From DATBVX01 sp963810775 (GTDB lineage Bacteria > Pseudomonadota > Gammaproteobacteria > Steroidobacterales > Steroidobacteraceae): 64,000 bases of DNA. Position 1 is the stretch's first letter, and each line of letters opens with the position of its first letter. Shown here piece by piece: positions 1 through 9,053 of the stretch. The notes beneath the pieces are model-generated. The model had not been told where the DNA came from. It saw nothing but the letters and a program-made list of their open reading frames with translations, and did not search any database. The stretch spans positions 27,018 through 91,017 of the forward strand of contig CAWEOT010000023.1 in NCBI GenBank assembly GCA_963810775.1, given 5' to 3'. The translations under genes were made by a program, and so were the position numbers.

Positions 1-2
1 CG

Positions 3-725
3 GATCGCGTTCATGCACTCAAGCTCGATGTCACTGACCGCAACGCGGTAGCGCGCGCAGCCGATGAGGCCGAACGCGTCTTCGGCCACGTCCACATTCT
101 CGTCAACAATGCTGGGGTCAATGTCTTCGGTCCCATGGACGAGGCGACGTACGAGGACTGGGATTGGATACTCGGGGTGAATCTGGGGGGCGCGATCAAC
201 GGCATCGTCACCTTCATTCCGCGCATGAAAGCCCACGGCGAAGGCGCGCACATCGTCAACGTCGCCTCGATGGCGGCGCTGATCACTGGGCCGATGGCCG
301 GCATTTACACCACTTCGAAATTTGCCTTGCGCGGGCTTTCGGAATGCCTGCGCGATTGCCTGAAGCCGCATGGCATCGGTGTGTCCGTCCACTGCCCCGG
401 TCTCGTCAAGAGCAATATCGGCGAGGCCACTATCAACCGGCCCGCGCATCTCGCAAATAGCGGATTCAAAGTGGACGCGGCGACGATGAAGCTCTGGAAC
501 GAGCTGCATTCGCCCGGCATGGACCCATTGGAAGCGGGGCAGGCGGTAGTGCGCGGCGTCCAGCGCAACGATGCGTATATCTTCTCTCACCCGGAGCACC
601 GCGAAGACATCGAGCAGATCTTCAGGGACATCCTGGCCGCGATCCCCGAAGGAGAGGCGGACCCGGCCCGCCTCGCCGTCGAAGAAGCGCGGCGCGCGGA
701 GCTTGCCGCCATTCGTGGGCGCTGA
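3..725 (+). CDS. SDR family oxidoreductase, LigD-like (5' truncated by window edge)
   Basis: The reading frame is open from base 3, so the N-terminal Rossmann glycine motif lies outside the window; 240 residues are visible. The NNAG motif (VNNAG), the catalytic Ser in VASMAA and the YTTSK (YxxxK) pair are present, giving a classical NAD(P)-dependent short-chain dehydrogenase. The segment TYEDWDWILGVNLGG and the C-terminal NDAYIFSHPEHRE stretch recur in the SDRs at 19801, 40552 and 41575 and resemble the C-alpha dehydrogenases LigD/LigL/LigN of lignin beta-aryl-ether degradation. That substrate is an inference; the SDR class is certain. Confidence 0.9.
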   Translation, partial: DRVHALKLDVTDRNAVARAADEAERVFGHVHILVNNAGVNVFGPMDEATYEDWDWILGVNLGGAINGIVTFIPRMKAHGEGAHIVNVASMAALITGPMAGIYTTSKFALRGLSECLRDCLKPHGIGVSVHCPGLVKSNIGEATINRPAHLANSGFKVDAATMKLWNELHSPGMDPLEAGQAVVRGVQRNDAYIFSHPEHREDIEQIFRDILAAIPEGEADPARLAVEEARRAELAAIRGR

Positions 726-742
726 CCAAGGGGCCGTATCCG

Positions 743-1135
743 GTGAATACAAAACTACTGCTCACCCTGGTCGCGATTGGTGAGGTCCTGACGGGAATTG
801 CGCTGTTGATCGCGCCGTCTGTCGTCGCTGGGCTGCTACTGGGCGCGACGCTCGACTACCCGGCAGCGATCGTCCTGGGCCGGGTTGCCGGAGCGGCACT
901 GCTCGCTATCGGCCTCATCTGCTGGCTGCAGAGAGAAATCGGCCGCGGCGCCGCGCAGACGGGGCTTCTCGTAGGACTGCTGGTGTACAACGCTGCCGTG
1001 TCGATTGTTCTTGCGTACACTGCCCAGGTCGACGGTACGCGGGCCATCGGACTCTGGCCGGCCGTCGTGCTGCATTCGCTTCTGGCGATCTGGTGTGTCG
1101 CTAGCCTGCTGAGGGCGCCGCGCGCAGGTTCGTGA
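743..1135 (+). CDS. Small four-helix membrane protein of unknown function
   Basis: A 130-residue protein starting at GTG 743, with an AAGGGG-like ribosome site about 10 bases upstream and 17 bases after the SDR stop, so probably co-transcribed with it. It is made almost entirely of hydrophobic segments at about residues 4-34, 40-62, 73-94 and 101-122, with a short Arg-rich tail. I recognise no catalytic or binding motif. Its composition resembles the many small uncharacterised inner-membrane proteins of proteobacteria; no function can be assigned. Confidence 0.75.
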   Translation: MNTKLLLTLVAIGEVLTGIALLIAPSVVAGLLLGATLDYPAAIVLGRVAGAALLAIGLICWLQREIGRGAAQTGLLVGLLVYNAAVSIVLAYTAQVDGTRAIGLWPAVVLHSLLAIWCVASLLRAPRAGS

Positions 1136-1168
1136 GCAATCATCTCGAACGCGCTCTTCGCTACGTCA

Positions 1169-1555
1169 ATGGCAATCCGGATCGTCAGGCTGGGCAGCCC
1201 AAGGGAACAGGCAGAAGGACTGCGACTGGGTACGGTGCGTCGTCCACCCAGGGGTGTGCCCAAGGAAGAATATGCCGCGAGGAACATTTACGACGTGTGG
1301 TTTCCGAATCTGTCACCCAGCGAAGCCCTGCTGAAGAAGGCGCTGACTGCGGACGACGAAAAGTCCTGGCGGGCTTTCAAGCGGCGCTTTCAGGCCGAGA
1401 TGAAAACTCCGGAGGCGATGAGGGACCTGGACCTGCTCGCAGCGCTTTCCCACCGTACGAACCTGGCGATTGGCTGTTATTGTGAGGATGAGGCCCGCTG
1501 TCACCGCTCGATATTGCGAGACCTACTGGTTCAGAGGGGCGCGGACATCAAGTAG
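1169..1555 (+). CDS. DUF488 family protein
   Basis: A 128-residue protein with the hallmarks of DUF488: an N-terminal strand followed by Arg-rich RLGTVRRPPRG, the segment IYDVWFPNLSPS, and near the C-terminus the Cys/His motif GCYCEDEARCHRS. The length is usual for the family. Its biochemical role is not established. It lies 33 bases after the membrane protein at 743 and may share its transcript, but it has no obvious link to the catabolic genes nearby. ATG 1169 is chosen because the conserved part begins within a few residues; no strong ribosome site is visible. Confidence 0.85.
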   Translation: MAIRIVRLGSPREQAEGLRLGTVRRPPRGVPKEEYAARNIYDVWFPNLSPSEALLKKALTADDEKSWRAFKRRFQAEMKTPEAMRDLDLLAALSHRTNLAIGCYCEDEARCHRSILRDLLVQRGADIK

Positions 1556-1648
1556 GACAACGCTGGCCGGGGCGCGAACCATCGAGTACGCGCGTGGTCA
1601 GCAACTACTGGTCCACCTGTCCCCACTTCATGGAGGAGCTCACCGACC

Positions 1649-2128
1649 ATGCTGTTTGCACCGATTGCCAAGGCTGGAATGCTGATTCGCAAGCCAGTCG
1701 CCGAAGTCTTCGAGGCACTCATCGATCCCGCCATTACCACGCGGTTCTGGTTCAGCAGGAGCACCGGAAGGCTCGAACCCGGCAAGCAGATCCGCTGGGA
1801 GTGGGAAGCGTATGACGCGGCCGCGCAGGTTCGCGTGCGGGCGCTGGAGAAGAACCGCAGGTTAATCATGGAGTGGTCGGCATTTGGTACTCCAACCATA
1901 GTCGAGTGGAGGTTTTCACCCCGCGGCGACAATCAGACCTTTGTCGAAGTTACCAATACGGGCTTTGGCGGCGAAGAAGACGAGATCGCGCGGCAGGCGG
2001 TCGACTCCACCGAAGGCTTCACGCTGGTACTCGCGGGGTTGAAGGCTCTCCTGGAGCACGGCATCGAGCTCAACCTGGTGACGGATCGCTTTCCCGACGG
2101 CCCCTCCGGAAGCTCCAGAAAGCATTGA
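1649..2128 (+). CDS. SRPBCC (AHSA1/CalC-type START-like) domain protein
   Basis: A 159-residue protein of the SRPBCC fold, a helix-grip fold that binds hydrophobic ligands. It shows the typical opening (IRKPVAEVFEALIDP), a WFSRSTGRLEPGK segment, and the late WRFSPRGDNQTFVEVTNTGF and FTLVLAGLKALLEHG helix. Proteins of this group bind small hydrophobic molecules or act as Hsp90-ATPase-activator-like proteins; the ligand is unknown. Start ATG 1649 follows GGAG at 1633-1636. The gene converges on the oxidoreductase that ends at 2166, with only 37 bases between. Confidence 0.85.
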   Translation: MLFAPIAKAGMLIRKPVAEVFEALIDPAITTRFWFSRSTGRLEPGKQIRWEWEAYDAAAQVRVRALEKNRRLIMEWSAFGTPTIVEWRFSPRGDNQTFVEVTNTGFGGEEDEIARQAVDSTEGFTLVLAGLKALLEHGIELNLVTDRFPDGPSGSSRKH

Positions 2129-2165
2129 CGCTGCAATCGAGGCAGCATCGGCGCCGACTGATCAG

Positions 2166-3731
2166 CTATCTTGCGACCTTGCGCAGGTCGATCTTCAGGT
2201 CCTCGGCGACTTTGACTGCTGTCGCGCGGCCGGCTCCGAATACGCCGCCACCGGGATGCTGAAATGGCCCGACCAGATACAGACGCTCGACACCCGGCAC
2301 GGTGAACTGACCGAGCTCTGGCGTCGGTCGATGCGCGCCTGATTGATAGGTCGTGGTGGCGATGCCATGCAGATCACCGCGCTGGAAGCTCGATGAGGTG
2401 CGCTCCATATCCACCGGGCTGTCGCAGTGATACTGGAGAATGTCGGCGCTGCCGAGATTCTCGATGAAAATCCCCATGTGTTTCAGCATGCGCTCGGCGT
2501 AATCGCGTTTTGCCTCATCCCAGGAGCGACCATCCGGTCGGGTGTACGGCACGTAGTCCCAAGCATGCAGCGTTGCACGCCCGTCGGGTACGCGGGATGG
2601 ATCGAATGCCGTCAGGGAACCGAATCCGACCAGCGGATATTTTGAGAAGCCGCCGTAGCGCAGGTCATCGAACGAGCGGCGCAGCTGCTCATAGCTCGTC
2701 GGCAGGAGTTCGTTCATCACGGCACGCACCGGCTCGCCGCCTCTGAATCGCAACGGCGCCTTGAGTGCGGCGTGAATCGTGATACACGCATTTTCCGAAA
2801 TCTGCGTGGCCCGCGCTGCGCGTACCACCTCAGCATCGAGTCCCTCGACCATTTGCCCCAGGTGGTGCGGGTGGATCGCGCCGATGACGGCATCGTTGGC
2901 ATCGTGTTCGCGGCCGTCGGTTGTCACGACTCCGACGGCGCGGCCGTTCTTCGTCAGGACACGAGCCACGTCGACATTCGCGAGCACCTCACCGCCGAAG
3001 TCGCGGATGCAGGCGATGAGCGCATCCGTGAGCTGGCCACTGCCGCCGATCGGCACCCCGATGCCATGAGCTTCCATGAAGCCGACGAAGACGAAGACAC
3101 CAAGGCCAGTCGCTTTTTCGTCTGGCGAAACGAGGTTCTCACCGGCAATGCGCGCGAAGTGCATGCGCACCTTGTCATGCTCGAAGTACTCGCAAAGGAC
3201 ATCGTGTGTACTCATCTGCACGATGCGCCAGAATTCGCGGCCCTCCCGGCTCTGATCGAGCATCGCGAACGAGGCGCCCACCGGCGCAGGCGCGCTGTAT
3301 AGCGTCGCTGCGATCATGGGCAGCCACGCGGCCGCCTGGGCGGAAAGACGGCGATAGGCCTCGGCATCGCGCCCGGAGAACTTCGCGATCTCGGTGCAGG
3401 TGCGCTCGCGGTCGCGGTGGATGGCGAGAGTGCTGCCGTCCTCGAACACGGACATCATGGGTGGGTCTGGAAAGACGTATCGCAGCCCGTACTTGGCCTT
3501 GAGCTGCAACTCGTCAGCCGCGAGCAGCGGGTTGGCGTGGATGAATATATGAGCCATCGAGTGCTGGTCGTGGCGGAAGCCCGGCAGGGTCAGCTCCCGG
3601 GTGACAACCCCGCCCCCGAACCAGCCATTTCGCTCTAGGACCAGAACTCGCCTGCCGGCCGCTGCAAGATAGGCGCCGGCCACAAGGCCGTTGTGGCCCG
3701 ATCCGACAACGACAACATCGCTTCTGCTCAT
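2166..3731 (-). CDS. Phytoene-desaturase-like FAD-dependent oxidoreductase
   Basis: A 521-residue flavoprotein of the NAD(P)/FAD-dependent amine-oxidase/phytoene-desaturase superfamily. The dinucleotide-binding motif GSGHNG is at residues 10-15, followed by the ribose-binding Glu in VLERNG. The C-terminal FAD motif is near residues 480-500 (GPFQHPGGGVFGAGRA). Related proteins act on isoprenoids, sterols or amines; this one cannot be assigned a substrate. Its ATG (bases 3729-3731 on the other strand) overlaps the ATG of the divergent MBL gene at 3730, so no intergenic promoter region separates the two genes. Confidence 0.9.
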   Translation of the reverse strand: MSRSDVVVVGSGHNGLVAGAYLAAAGRRVLVLERNGWFGGGVVTRELTLPGFRHDQHSMAHIFIHANPLLAADELQLKAKYGLRYVFPDPPMMSVFEDGSTLAIHRDRERTCTEIAKFSGRDAEAYRRLSAQAAAWLPMIAATLYSAPAPVGASFAMLDQSREGREFWRIVQMSTHDVLCEYFEHDKVRMHFARIAGENLVSPDEKATGLGVFVFVGFMEAHGIGVPIGGSGQLTDALIACIRDFGGEVLANVDVARVLTKNGRAVGVVTTDGREHDANDAVIGAIHPHHLGQMVEGLDAEVVRAARATQISENACITIHAALKAPLRFRGGEPVRAVMNELLPTSYEQLRRSFDDLRYGGFSKYPLVGFGSLTAFDPSRVPDGRATLHAWDYVPYTRPDGRSWDEAKRDYAERMLKHMGIFIENLGSADILQYHCDSPVDMERTSSSFQRGDLHGIATTTYQSGAHRPTPELGQFTVPGVERLYLVGPFQHPGGGVFGAGRATAVKVAEDLKIDLRKVAR

Positions 3732-4521
3732 GGGCGCTACCTACGAAGTCCTGGCCATTCGCTACGGCCACCTCGACCGTACCGCCCGTTTCAACTTCCT
3801 GGGCGGTGACGAACACGACGGGCCGATGCCGCTCGATTATTACGTGTGGGCGATCCTGAACGCGGAGCGCACGGTAATCGTCGACACGGGATTCGATGAC
3901 GAGTCCGCACGCCGCCGCGGCCGTGAGCTGGTTCGCCCGGTGGCTGAGGGCCTCAAGGCCGTCGGCATCTCACCGGACAAGGTCGAGCATATCGTGATTT
4001 CCCACATGCATTACGACCATGCGGGAAATCCGGATCTGTTCCCACGCGCCCGCTATCACCTGCAGGACGCGGAACTGGCCTACTGCACCGGTCGCTGTAT
4101 GGCGGACTCCGAGGTGGGCGGGGTGTTCGATGCTGGCAGTGTCGCCGCGATGGTTCATAAGGTCTTTGCCGGGCGCGTGCAGTTTCACGATGGCGATGGC
4201 GAGATCGCCCCGGGGATTACCTTGCACAAGGTGGGTGGTCACACGCGTGGCATGCAGATTGTGCGCGTCGCGACCGAGCGGGGCTGGGTGGTGCTCGGCT
4301 CGGATACGGCCCACTTTTACGCCAACCTCGAACCTGGCCGGCCGTTTCCGATCCTCGACAGCCTGCCGATGTACGCCGAAGCGCAGCGCACGGCGTTGCG
4401 GCTCGCCAGCTCTGCGCAGCACTTCATTCCGGGGCACGATCCGCTGGTGCTCGCTCGCTATCCGAGCGCACGAGCGGGACTGGAGGGTGTCGTGCGCCTC
4501 GACCTGGCGCCACAGAGCTGA
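3730..4521 (+). CDS. MBL-fold hydrolase, N-acyl-homoserine-lactonase-like
   Basis: A 263-residue metallo-beta-lactamase-fold protein with the dinuclear metal motif HMHYDH at residues 92-97, the upstream DTGF turn, a late Asp (GSDTAH) and a C-terminal PGHDP His. The size and the layout before the motif match the AiiA/AttM lactonase branch, whose members open lactone rings. The start is placed at ATG 3730, where similarity begins; an upstream in-frame extension lies inside the divergent gene and looks non-coding. It heads a rightward run of degradative genes, so hydrolysis of a catabolic lactone is as likely as quorum quenching. Confidence 0.85.
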   Translation: MGATYEVLAIRYGHLDRTARFNFLGGDEHDGPMPLDYYVWAILNAERTVIVDTGFDDESARRRGRELVRPVAEGLKAVGISPDKVEHIVISHMHYDHAGNPDLFPRARYHLQDAELAYCTGRCMADSEVGGVFDAGSVAAMVHKVFAGRVQFHDGDGEIAPGITLHKVGGHTRGMQIVRVATERGWVVLGSDTAHFYANLEPGRPFPILDSLPMYAEAQRTALRLASSAQHFIPGHDPLVLARYPSARAGLEGVVRLDLAPQS

Positions 4522-4530
4522 GGTCCCGCC

Positions 4531-5439
4531 ATGAGCGAGCCAGTCGGTTTTATCGGGATTGGACGCATGGGCGGCGCGATGGCGGAGCGGCTGCTGCGCG
4601 CCGGTTATGCAGTCACCGTTTACGACTCCAATGACAGTGCGGCGCGGGAACTACAGACCGCGGGCGCAGTGCGAGCGCATTCTCCAGCTGCCGTAGCCTC
4701 CGCTGCGCGAGTGGTACTCGCGAGCCTGCCGACGCCGCAGGTAGTGCTCGACGTGGTGAGCGGCACCAACGGAATCCGCGACGGCAGCGCAGTCCGCACC
4801 TTCATCGACCTCTCGACCTCCGGCGCGGCCGCGGCGATGGCGATCGATCGGGCCCTGCGCGAACGCGGAATCAGCGCGCTCGATGCGCCGGTGAGTGGCG
4901 GAGTCGCCGGCGCGCACGCCGGTACACTCGCGATCATGGTTTCGGGCCCACGGACCGCATTCACTGAAGTTGAGTCGATTCTCACGCACCTCGGCCGCGT
5001 GTTCTTCGTTGGCGAGAAACCCGGACTCGGGCAAACGCTCAAGCTCGCCAATAATCTCATGTCGCAGGCCGCCATCGCGATTACCTCCGAGGCGCTCGCG
5101 CTGGGAGTGAAGGCCGGACTCGATCCGCGGTTGATGCTCGACGTGCTCAATGCCTCGAGCGGGCGCAACACAGCCTCGGCCGACAAGTTTCCGAAATATG
5201 TACTCACGCGCGGCTTCGATTTCGGATTCTCGACCGGCCTCGCGCTCAAGGATGTGCGGCTCTGTCTCGAGGAGGCGGCGGCGCTGGGCGTGACGATGAC
5301 ACTGGGTAATGCGGTCCACGACGTGCTCGCGGACACGTGCGAAAAGTTCGGCCCGGACTCCGATTGCACGAGTATCGCGCGCACGGTCGAGGAGCGTGCG
5401 GGCTGCGAGATTTCCCCCAACCGAGGAAGCAAGTCATGA
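4531..5439 (+). CDS. NAD(P)-dependent beta-hydroxyacid dehydrogenase (3-hydroxyisobutyrate dehydrogenase family)
   Basis: A 302-residue enzyme with the Rossmann motif G9-x-G11-x-x-G14 (GIGRMGG), the substrate-site DAPVSGG at about residues 118-124, and the catalytic Lys171 in LKLANNLM. These are the signatures of the 3-hydroxyisobutyrate / tartronate-semialdehyde / 6-phosphogluconate dehydrogenase superfamily. It probably oxidises a 3-hydroxy acid or reduces the matching semialdehyde. It starts 9 bases after the MBL gene. Its TGA overlaps the ATG of the next gene (ATGA), so the two are probably translationally coupled. Confidence 0.9.
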   Translation: MSEPVGFIGIGRMGGAMAERLLRAGYAVTVYDSNDSAARELQTAGAVRAHSPAAVASAARVVLASLPTPQVVLDVVSGTNGIRDGSAVRTFIDLSTSGAAAAMAIDRALRERGISALDAPVSGGVAGAHAGTLAIMVSGPRTAFTEVESILTHLGRVFFVGEKPGLGQTLKLANNLMSQAAIAITSEALALGVKAGLDPRLMLDVLNASSGRNTASADKFPKYVLTRGFDFGFSTGLALKDVRLCLEEAAALGVTMTLGNAVHDVLADTCEKFGPDSDCTSIARTVEERAGCEISPNRGSKS

Positions 5440-5822
5440 ACCAGGATCTGTATCAACGCGGACTGGAAATCCGCAAGGCCGTGCTTGGCAAGGAGTACGT
5501 GGAAAAGTCCCTCGCCGGTGCCGACGACTTCAGTCGCCCCATGCAGGAACTTGCCACGGAGTATTGCTGGGGTCGCGTCTGGAGCCGACCCGGTCTCGAG
5601 CGTCGCGACCGCAGCCTCATCAACCTCGCGATGATCAGCGCGCTCAACCGACCGCATGAACTCAAGATCCACGTCAAGGGTGCGCTCGCGAATGGTGTCA
5701 CGCGCGAGGAGATCCGCGAAGTCCTGTTGCAGGTCGCCATCTACTGCGGCATACCGGCCGGCATCGACTCGGTGCGCATCGCGCGCGAAGCCTTCGCAGA
5801 ACTCGACGCGCCTGGACGCTGA
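5436..5822 (+). CDS. Carboxymuconolactone decarboxylase family protein
   Basis: A 128-residue protein of the CMD/AhpD-like fold, matching 4-carboxymuconolactone decarboxylase (PcaC) in length and in the segments WGRVWSRPGLERRDRSL, NRPHELKIHVKGALANGV and EVLLQVAIYCGIPAG. PcaC acts in the protocatechuate branch of the beta-ketoadipate pathway, but many homologues have other substrates. No CxxC peroxidatic motif is present, which argues against an AhpD-type function. The start is ATG 5436, overlapping the previous stop; an upstream in-frame extension overlaps the dehydrogenase and is rejected. Confidence 0.88.
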   Translation: MNQDLYQRGLEIRKAVLGKEYVEKSLAGADDFSRPMQELATEYCWGRVWSRPGLERRDRSLINLAMISALNRPHELKIHVKGALANGVTREEIREVLLQVAIYCGIPAGIDSVRIAREAFAELDAPGR

Positions 5823-5834
5823 AAGGAGACTGTC

Positions 5835-6251
5835 ATGGTGAAAGCCACGAACGAAAGCGAACGCCTGTTCCTCAAGTTCTTCGAAACCCTGAGCACCGGC
5901 GATCTCGACAAGATCCGCGCCGCGTTTCATGACGAGGCGGTCTGGGACGTGCAGGTGAAAGGTATCGAGGGTGAGGGGTCCCACCGGGGCAAGAAGGCGA
6001 TCGTCGATGAATTCCTCGCGCCGGTGCGCGGGATGTTCAAGCCGGGCGACCCCAAGGTCGAGGTGTTGTCGGTGACCTCGCAAGGACCGCTCGCTATCGG
6101 CGAGGCGCAGGGCAAGGGCACCTTCACTGATGGACGGCCCTACGAGAACCTGTATGCCTTCGCGATCGAGTTCAAGGACGGCAAGGTCTATCGCCTGCGC
6201 GAATACATGGACAGCTTCTACGTCGCCAAGCTCCAGGGGAAGGCCAAGTGA
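5835..6251 (+). CDS. NTF2-like (SnoaL / ketosteroid-isomerase fold) protein
   Basis: A 138-residue alpha+beta-barrel protein with the NTF2/SnoaL pattern: an N-terminal helix (SERLFLKFFETLSTGDLDKI), FHDEAVWDVQV, and the C-terminal sheet FAIEFKDGKVYRLREYMD. Family members include isomerases, cyclases, epoxide hydrolases and lyases, so no reaction is claimed. It is preceded by GAAAGGAG with good spacing and lies 12 bases after the carboxymuconolactone decarboxylase homologue. Its TGA overlaps a GTG that probably starts the next gene in its original frame. Confidence 0.85.
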   Translation: MVKATNESERLFLKFFETLSTGDLDKIRAAFHDEAVWDVQVKGIEGEGSHRGKKAIVDEFLAPVRGMFKPGDPKVEVLSVTSQGPLAIGEAQGKGTFTDGRPYENLYAFAIEFKDGKVYRLREYMDSFYVAKLQGKAK

Positions 6252-7421
6252 AACGCCCGATCCGGAAGACAAACGCGAGCGCAATGGATGCCGCGCGGCT
6301 CAAGCACCTGATGCAAGGTGATGCAGGAGGATATCGACGCTGACAAATACTTTGGCGCCGTAATCGCGATCGGCCGGCATGGCCGGCTCGCGCTGCACGA
6401 GGCCATCGGTCATGCGGACCCGGCGCGCAAGCGTCCGGTGAAAAAGGACTCGGTCTTCAGCCTGTTTTCCGTCACCAAAGCCATCACTGTCGTGCTGATG
6501 CTGCGCGCGATCGAGCGCGGCCAGCTGGCACTCACCACGCCCATATCCGACGTGGTGCCGGAGTTCTCGGGCAAGGGGCGCGAGAAGATCACGATCTTTC
6601 ACCTGCTGACGCACTCATCGGGCCTGCCGAGCGTCTACTCGGCGCGCGAAGGCATGTACATCGACGTGCTCGACGAAATAGTCGCGGAGATCTGCAAGAA
6701 CATTTTTCCGATGGAACCACCGGGCCTCGGCGTCCGCTACGCACCGATTGTCCATCACGCGCTGATGGGCGACGCGTTGCGGCGCATTGATCCGAAGAAG
6801 CGTTCCTATCGTGACATCGTGAACGAGGATCTGCTGCAGCCGCTCGGCATGAAGGATACGTCGGTGGGCCTGCGCAAGGATCTGCGCAAGCGTCACCTGG
6901 TGCCTGAGTTCCGTGGCAATTCACCGACGCAGCACCTTGGCCACAGCAATCTCGGACCCAATGGGGCGTTCGAGGAAGAGCTCGCAGAGATGCCCTGGGT
7001 GGGAATCGTTTCCACCGCCGCGGACATGTACCGCTTCGCGGAGATGCTGAGACGCGGCGGTGAGCTCGATGGCGCACGCATTCTCTCGCCGACGATGGTG
7101 GCACGCGCGCACCATTGCTGGACCGGGGACAAGCCGAACGAACTCTACAAAAAGATTTTCGAATCGCGCGGTTGGGAAGTCCTGCCCGCGTACATTGGCC
7201 TGGGCTTCACGCTACGCGGCGAGCGGATGGGCCATGCGCTTTTCGGCACGCTCACCTCACCGGAGACCTTCGGCAATCACGGGGCCGGGACTACGCTTTT
7301 CTGGGTCGATCCGAAGCTCGATATGACATTCGTCGGCCTCTCGACAGGCGTCATGAACTCAGACGTGAACATCGAGCGCTGGCAGCGGCTGTCGGATATC
7401 GCGGTCTCAGCGGCGGTGTAA
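6248..7421 (+). CDS. Serine hydrolase of the beta-lactamase/esterase family, frameshifted near its N-terminus
   Basis: The intact frame runs from GTG 6318 or ATG 6321 to 7421 (367 residues) and contains the nucleophile tetrad S51-V-T-K54, a Tyr-containing VRYAP segment and a late FGNHGAG turn. This fits a class C beta-lactamase-like esterase/amidohydrolase. The first part is in another frame: GTG 6248 overlaps the previous TGA and encodes MKRPIRKTNASAMDAARLKH before a stop. Deleting one G at 6317-6318 joins it to the main frame and gives the usual family N-terminus. A +1 sequencing insertion is the likely cause; otherwise the protein starts at 6318-6321. Confidence 0.8.
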
Positions 7422-9053
7422 ATGGCAGACACGTTCGATTACCTGGTCGTGGGCGCCGGCACTGCCGGGTGCGTGCTCGCGGCCAGGCTGTCGGAAGACC
7501 CGAAGAACTCCGTGTGCCTCATCGAGGCGGGTGACGAGGATCGCCATCCGTTCATTCACATACCGGCGACGGTTGGCGCCGCGATCATGCGTCCCCGGCT
7601 CAACTGGCATTTTCTCACCGCACCGCAGCCGCAACTCAACGGGCGTCGCATTCCTCTGCCGCGCGGCCATGTCATCGGTGGCTCGGGCTCGATCAACGGG
7701 ATGGTTTATTTTCGCGGCCAGCCCCAGGACTTCGAGGACTGGGCGGCGATGGGAAATCCCGGCTGGAGCTATCGCGAAGTCCTGCCGTATTTCATTCGCT
7801 CGGAGAGCAACGATTCCTACGCCGGCTCGCCGTATCACGGTACCGACGGGCCCATCAGGGTCAGCCACATTCCGCGACCCAATCCGATGATTGCCGCTTT
7901 TCTCGAGGCGATGCACTCACTCGGCTTCAAGCGGTGCGAGGACTTCAACGGTCCCAAACCCGAGGGCTACGGCCCGAGGCAGGGAACGATTCGCAACGGC
8001 CGGCGCGATTCGACGGCGGTTGCTTATCTGCGACCCGCGCGCTCGCGGGACAATCTCAAAGTGCTCACCGATTCGCTCGTGACGCGAATCGTGATCGAGA
8101 ACGGACGCGCAACAGCGGTTGAGATGCAGCGCGCTGGAGAAACCCGGCGCATCGGTGCGCGGCGCGAAATCGTGATCTCAGCGGGTGCGGTTCAGTCGCC
8201 GCAGGTCTTGATGCTTTCGGGCATCGGCGATGGCAAAGCGCTGCATGCGCTCGGTATCGAGGTCAAACATGACCTGCCGGCGGTCGGCGCCAACTATCAC
8301 GACCATCTCGCTGCCGGCATCCTGATGGAAATGAGCAACAGCGAGTCCTATGGAATCTCGTTGCGCGCGGCGCCCCGCGGGGTGCTCAACCTGCTCGAGT
8401 ACGCGCTGTTTCGTCGCGGGCCGCTGGCCAGCAACGTGTTCGAGGCCAATGCTTTCGTGCGCTCGAGGGACGATCTCGACCGCCCCGATCTGCAGATCGT
8501 GTTTCAGCCGGCGCGGCGCAATCGTGGCACCTTCCCGTTTCCACTGGGTCATGGCTTCGCACTGAGTGTCGTGCATCTGTATCCGAAGAGTCGCGGGCGC
8601 GTTTCCCTTGCGAGCGCCGACCCGCGCGCTGCACCGGTCGTCGATCCAAACCTGCTCGGCGATCCGGACGACCTGGCGCCAACGCTGCGCGGACTGGAAC
8701 TGTCGCGCCGGATCATCGCGGCACCGGCCTTTGCGCGTTATCGCGCCACCGAGGTTCAGCCGGGGCCCGCAGCTCAGGGGGCCGAAGCACTGACCGGGTA
8801 CGTACGCCGAGTCGCAGCGACGGTTCATCATCCGGTCAGCAGCTGCCGCATGGGTCCCGACAGGAACTCAGTGGTGGATCCACAGCTTCGCGTGCATGGT
8901 CTTACCGGGCTTAGGGTCGCGGACGCATCGATCTTTCCGCGCATCGTCGGCGGCAACACGAACGCGGTGGTGGTGATGGTGGCGGAGAAGGCGGCTGACA
9001 TGATGCTGGGAATCCCAGCGCCCCGGCCTTTCGAAGACGCGAGGGCTGGCTAA
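7422..9053 (+). CDS. GMC-family FAD oxidoreductase (choline-dehydrogenase-like)
   Basis: A 543-residue flavoprotein. It has the FAD motif VVGAGTAGC near the start, the GMC signature VIGGSGSINGMVYFRG, the active-site His region VHHPVSSCRMG and the C-terminal GGNTNA with the second active-site residue. Length and architecture match alcohol and choline dehydrogenases, which oxidise primary alcohols to aldehydes. The native substrate is unknown. It starts at ATG 7422, directly after the stop of the serine hydrolase. Its TAA stop forms part of an inverted repeat (9050-9070). Confidence 0.93.
   Translation: MADTFDYLVVGAGTAGCVLAARLSEDPKNSVCLIEAGDEDRHPFIHIPATVGAAIMRPRLNWHFLTAPQPQLNGRRIPLPRGHVIGGSGSINGMVYFRGQPQDFEDWAAMGNPGWSYREVLPYFIRSESNDSYAGSPYHGTDGPIRVSHIPRPNPMIAAFLEAMHSLGFKRCEDFNGPKPEGYGPRQGTIRNGRRDSTAVAYLRPARSRDNLKVLTDSLVTRIVIENGRATAVEMQRAGETRRIGARREIVISAGAVQSPQVLMLSGIGDGKALHALGIEVKHDLPAVGANYHDHLAAGILMEMSNSESYGISLRAAPRGVLNLLEYALFRRGPLASNVFEANAFVRSRDDLDRPDLQIVFQPARRNRGTFPFPLGHGFALSVVHLYPKSRGRVSLASADPRAAPVVDPNLLGDPDDLAPTLRGLELSRRIIAAPAFARYRATEVQPGPAAQGAEALTGYVRRVAATVHHPVSSCRMGPDRNSVVDPQLRVHGLTGLRVADASIFPRIVGGNTNAVVVMVAEKAADMMLGIPAPRPFEDARAG

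Noticed and set aside
3730..4521. Quorum-quenching lactonase as a firm assignment
   Set aside because: The metal motif is common to a large hydrolase superfamily and the neighbours are catabolic, so only lactonase-like is justified.
4620..6284. A 554-codon open frame on the minus strand
   Set aside because: It runs antisense to three well-supported genes and shows no recognisable protein motif; long antisense frames are expected in GC-rich DNA.
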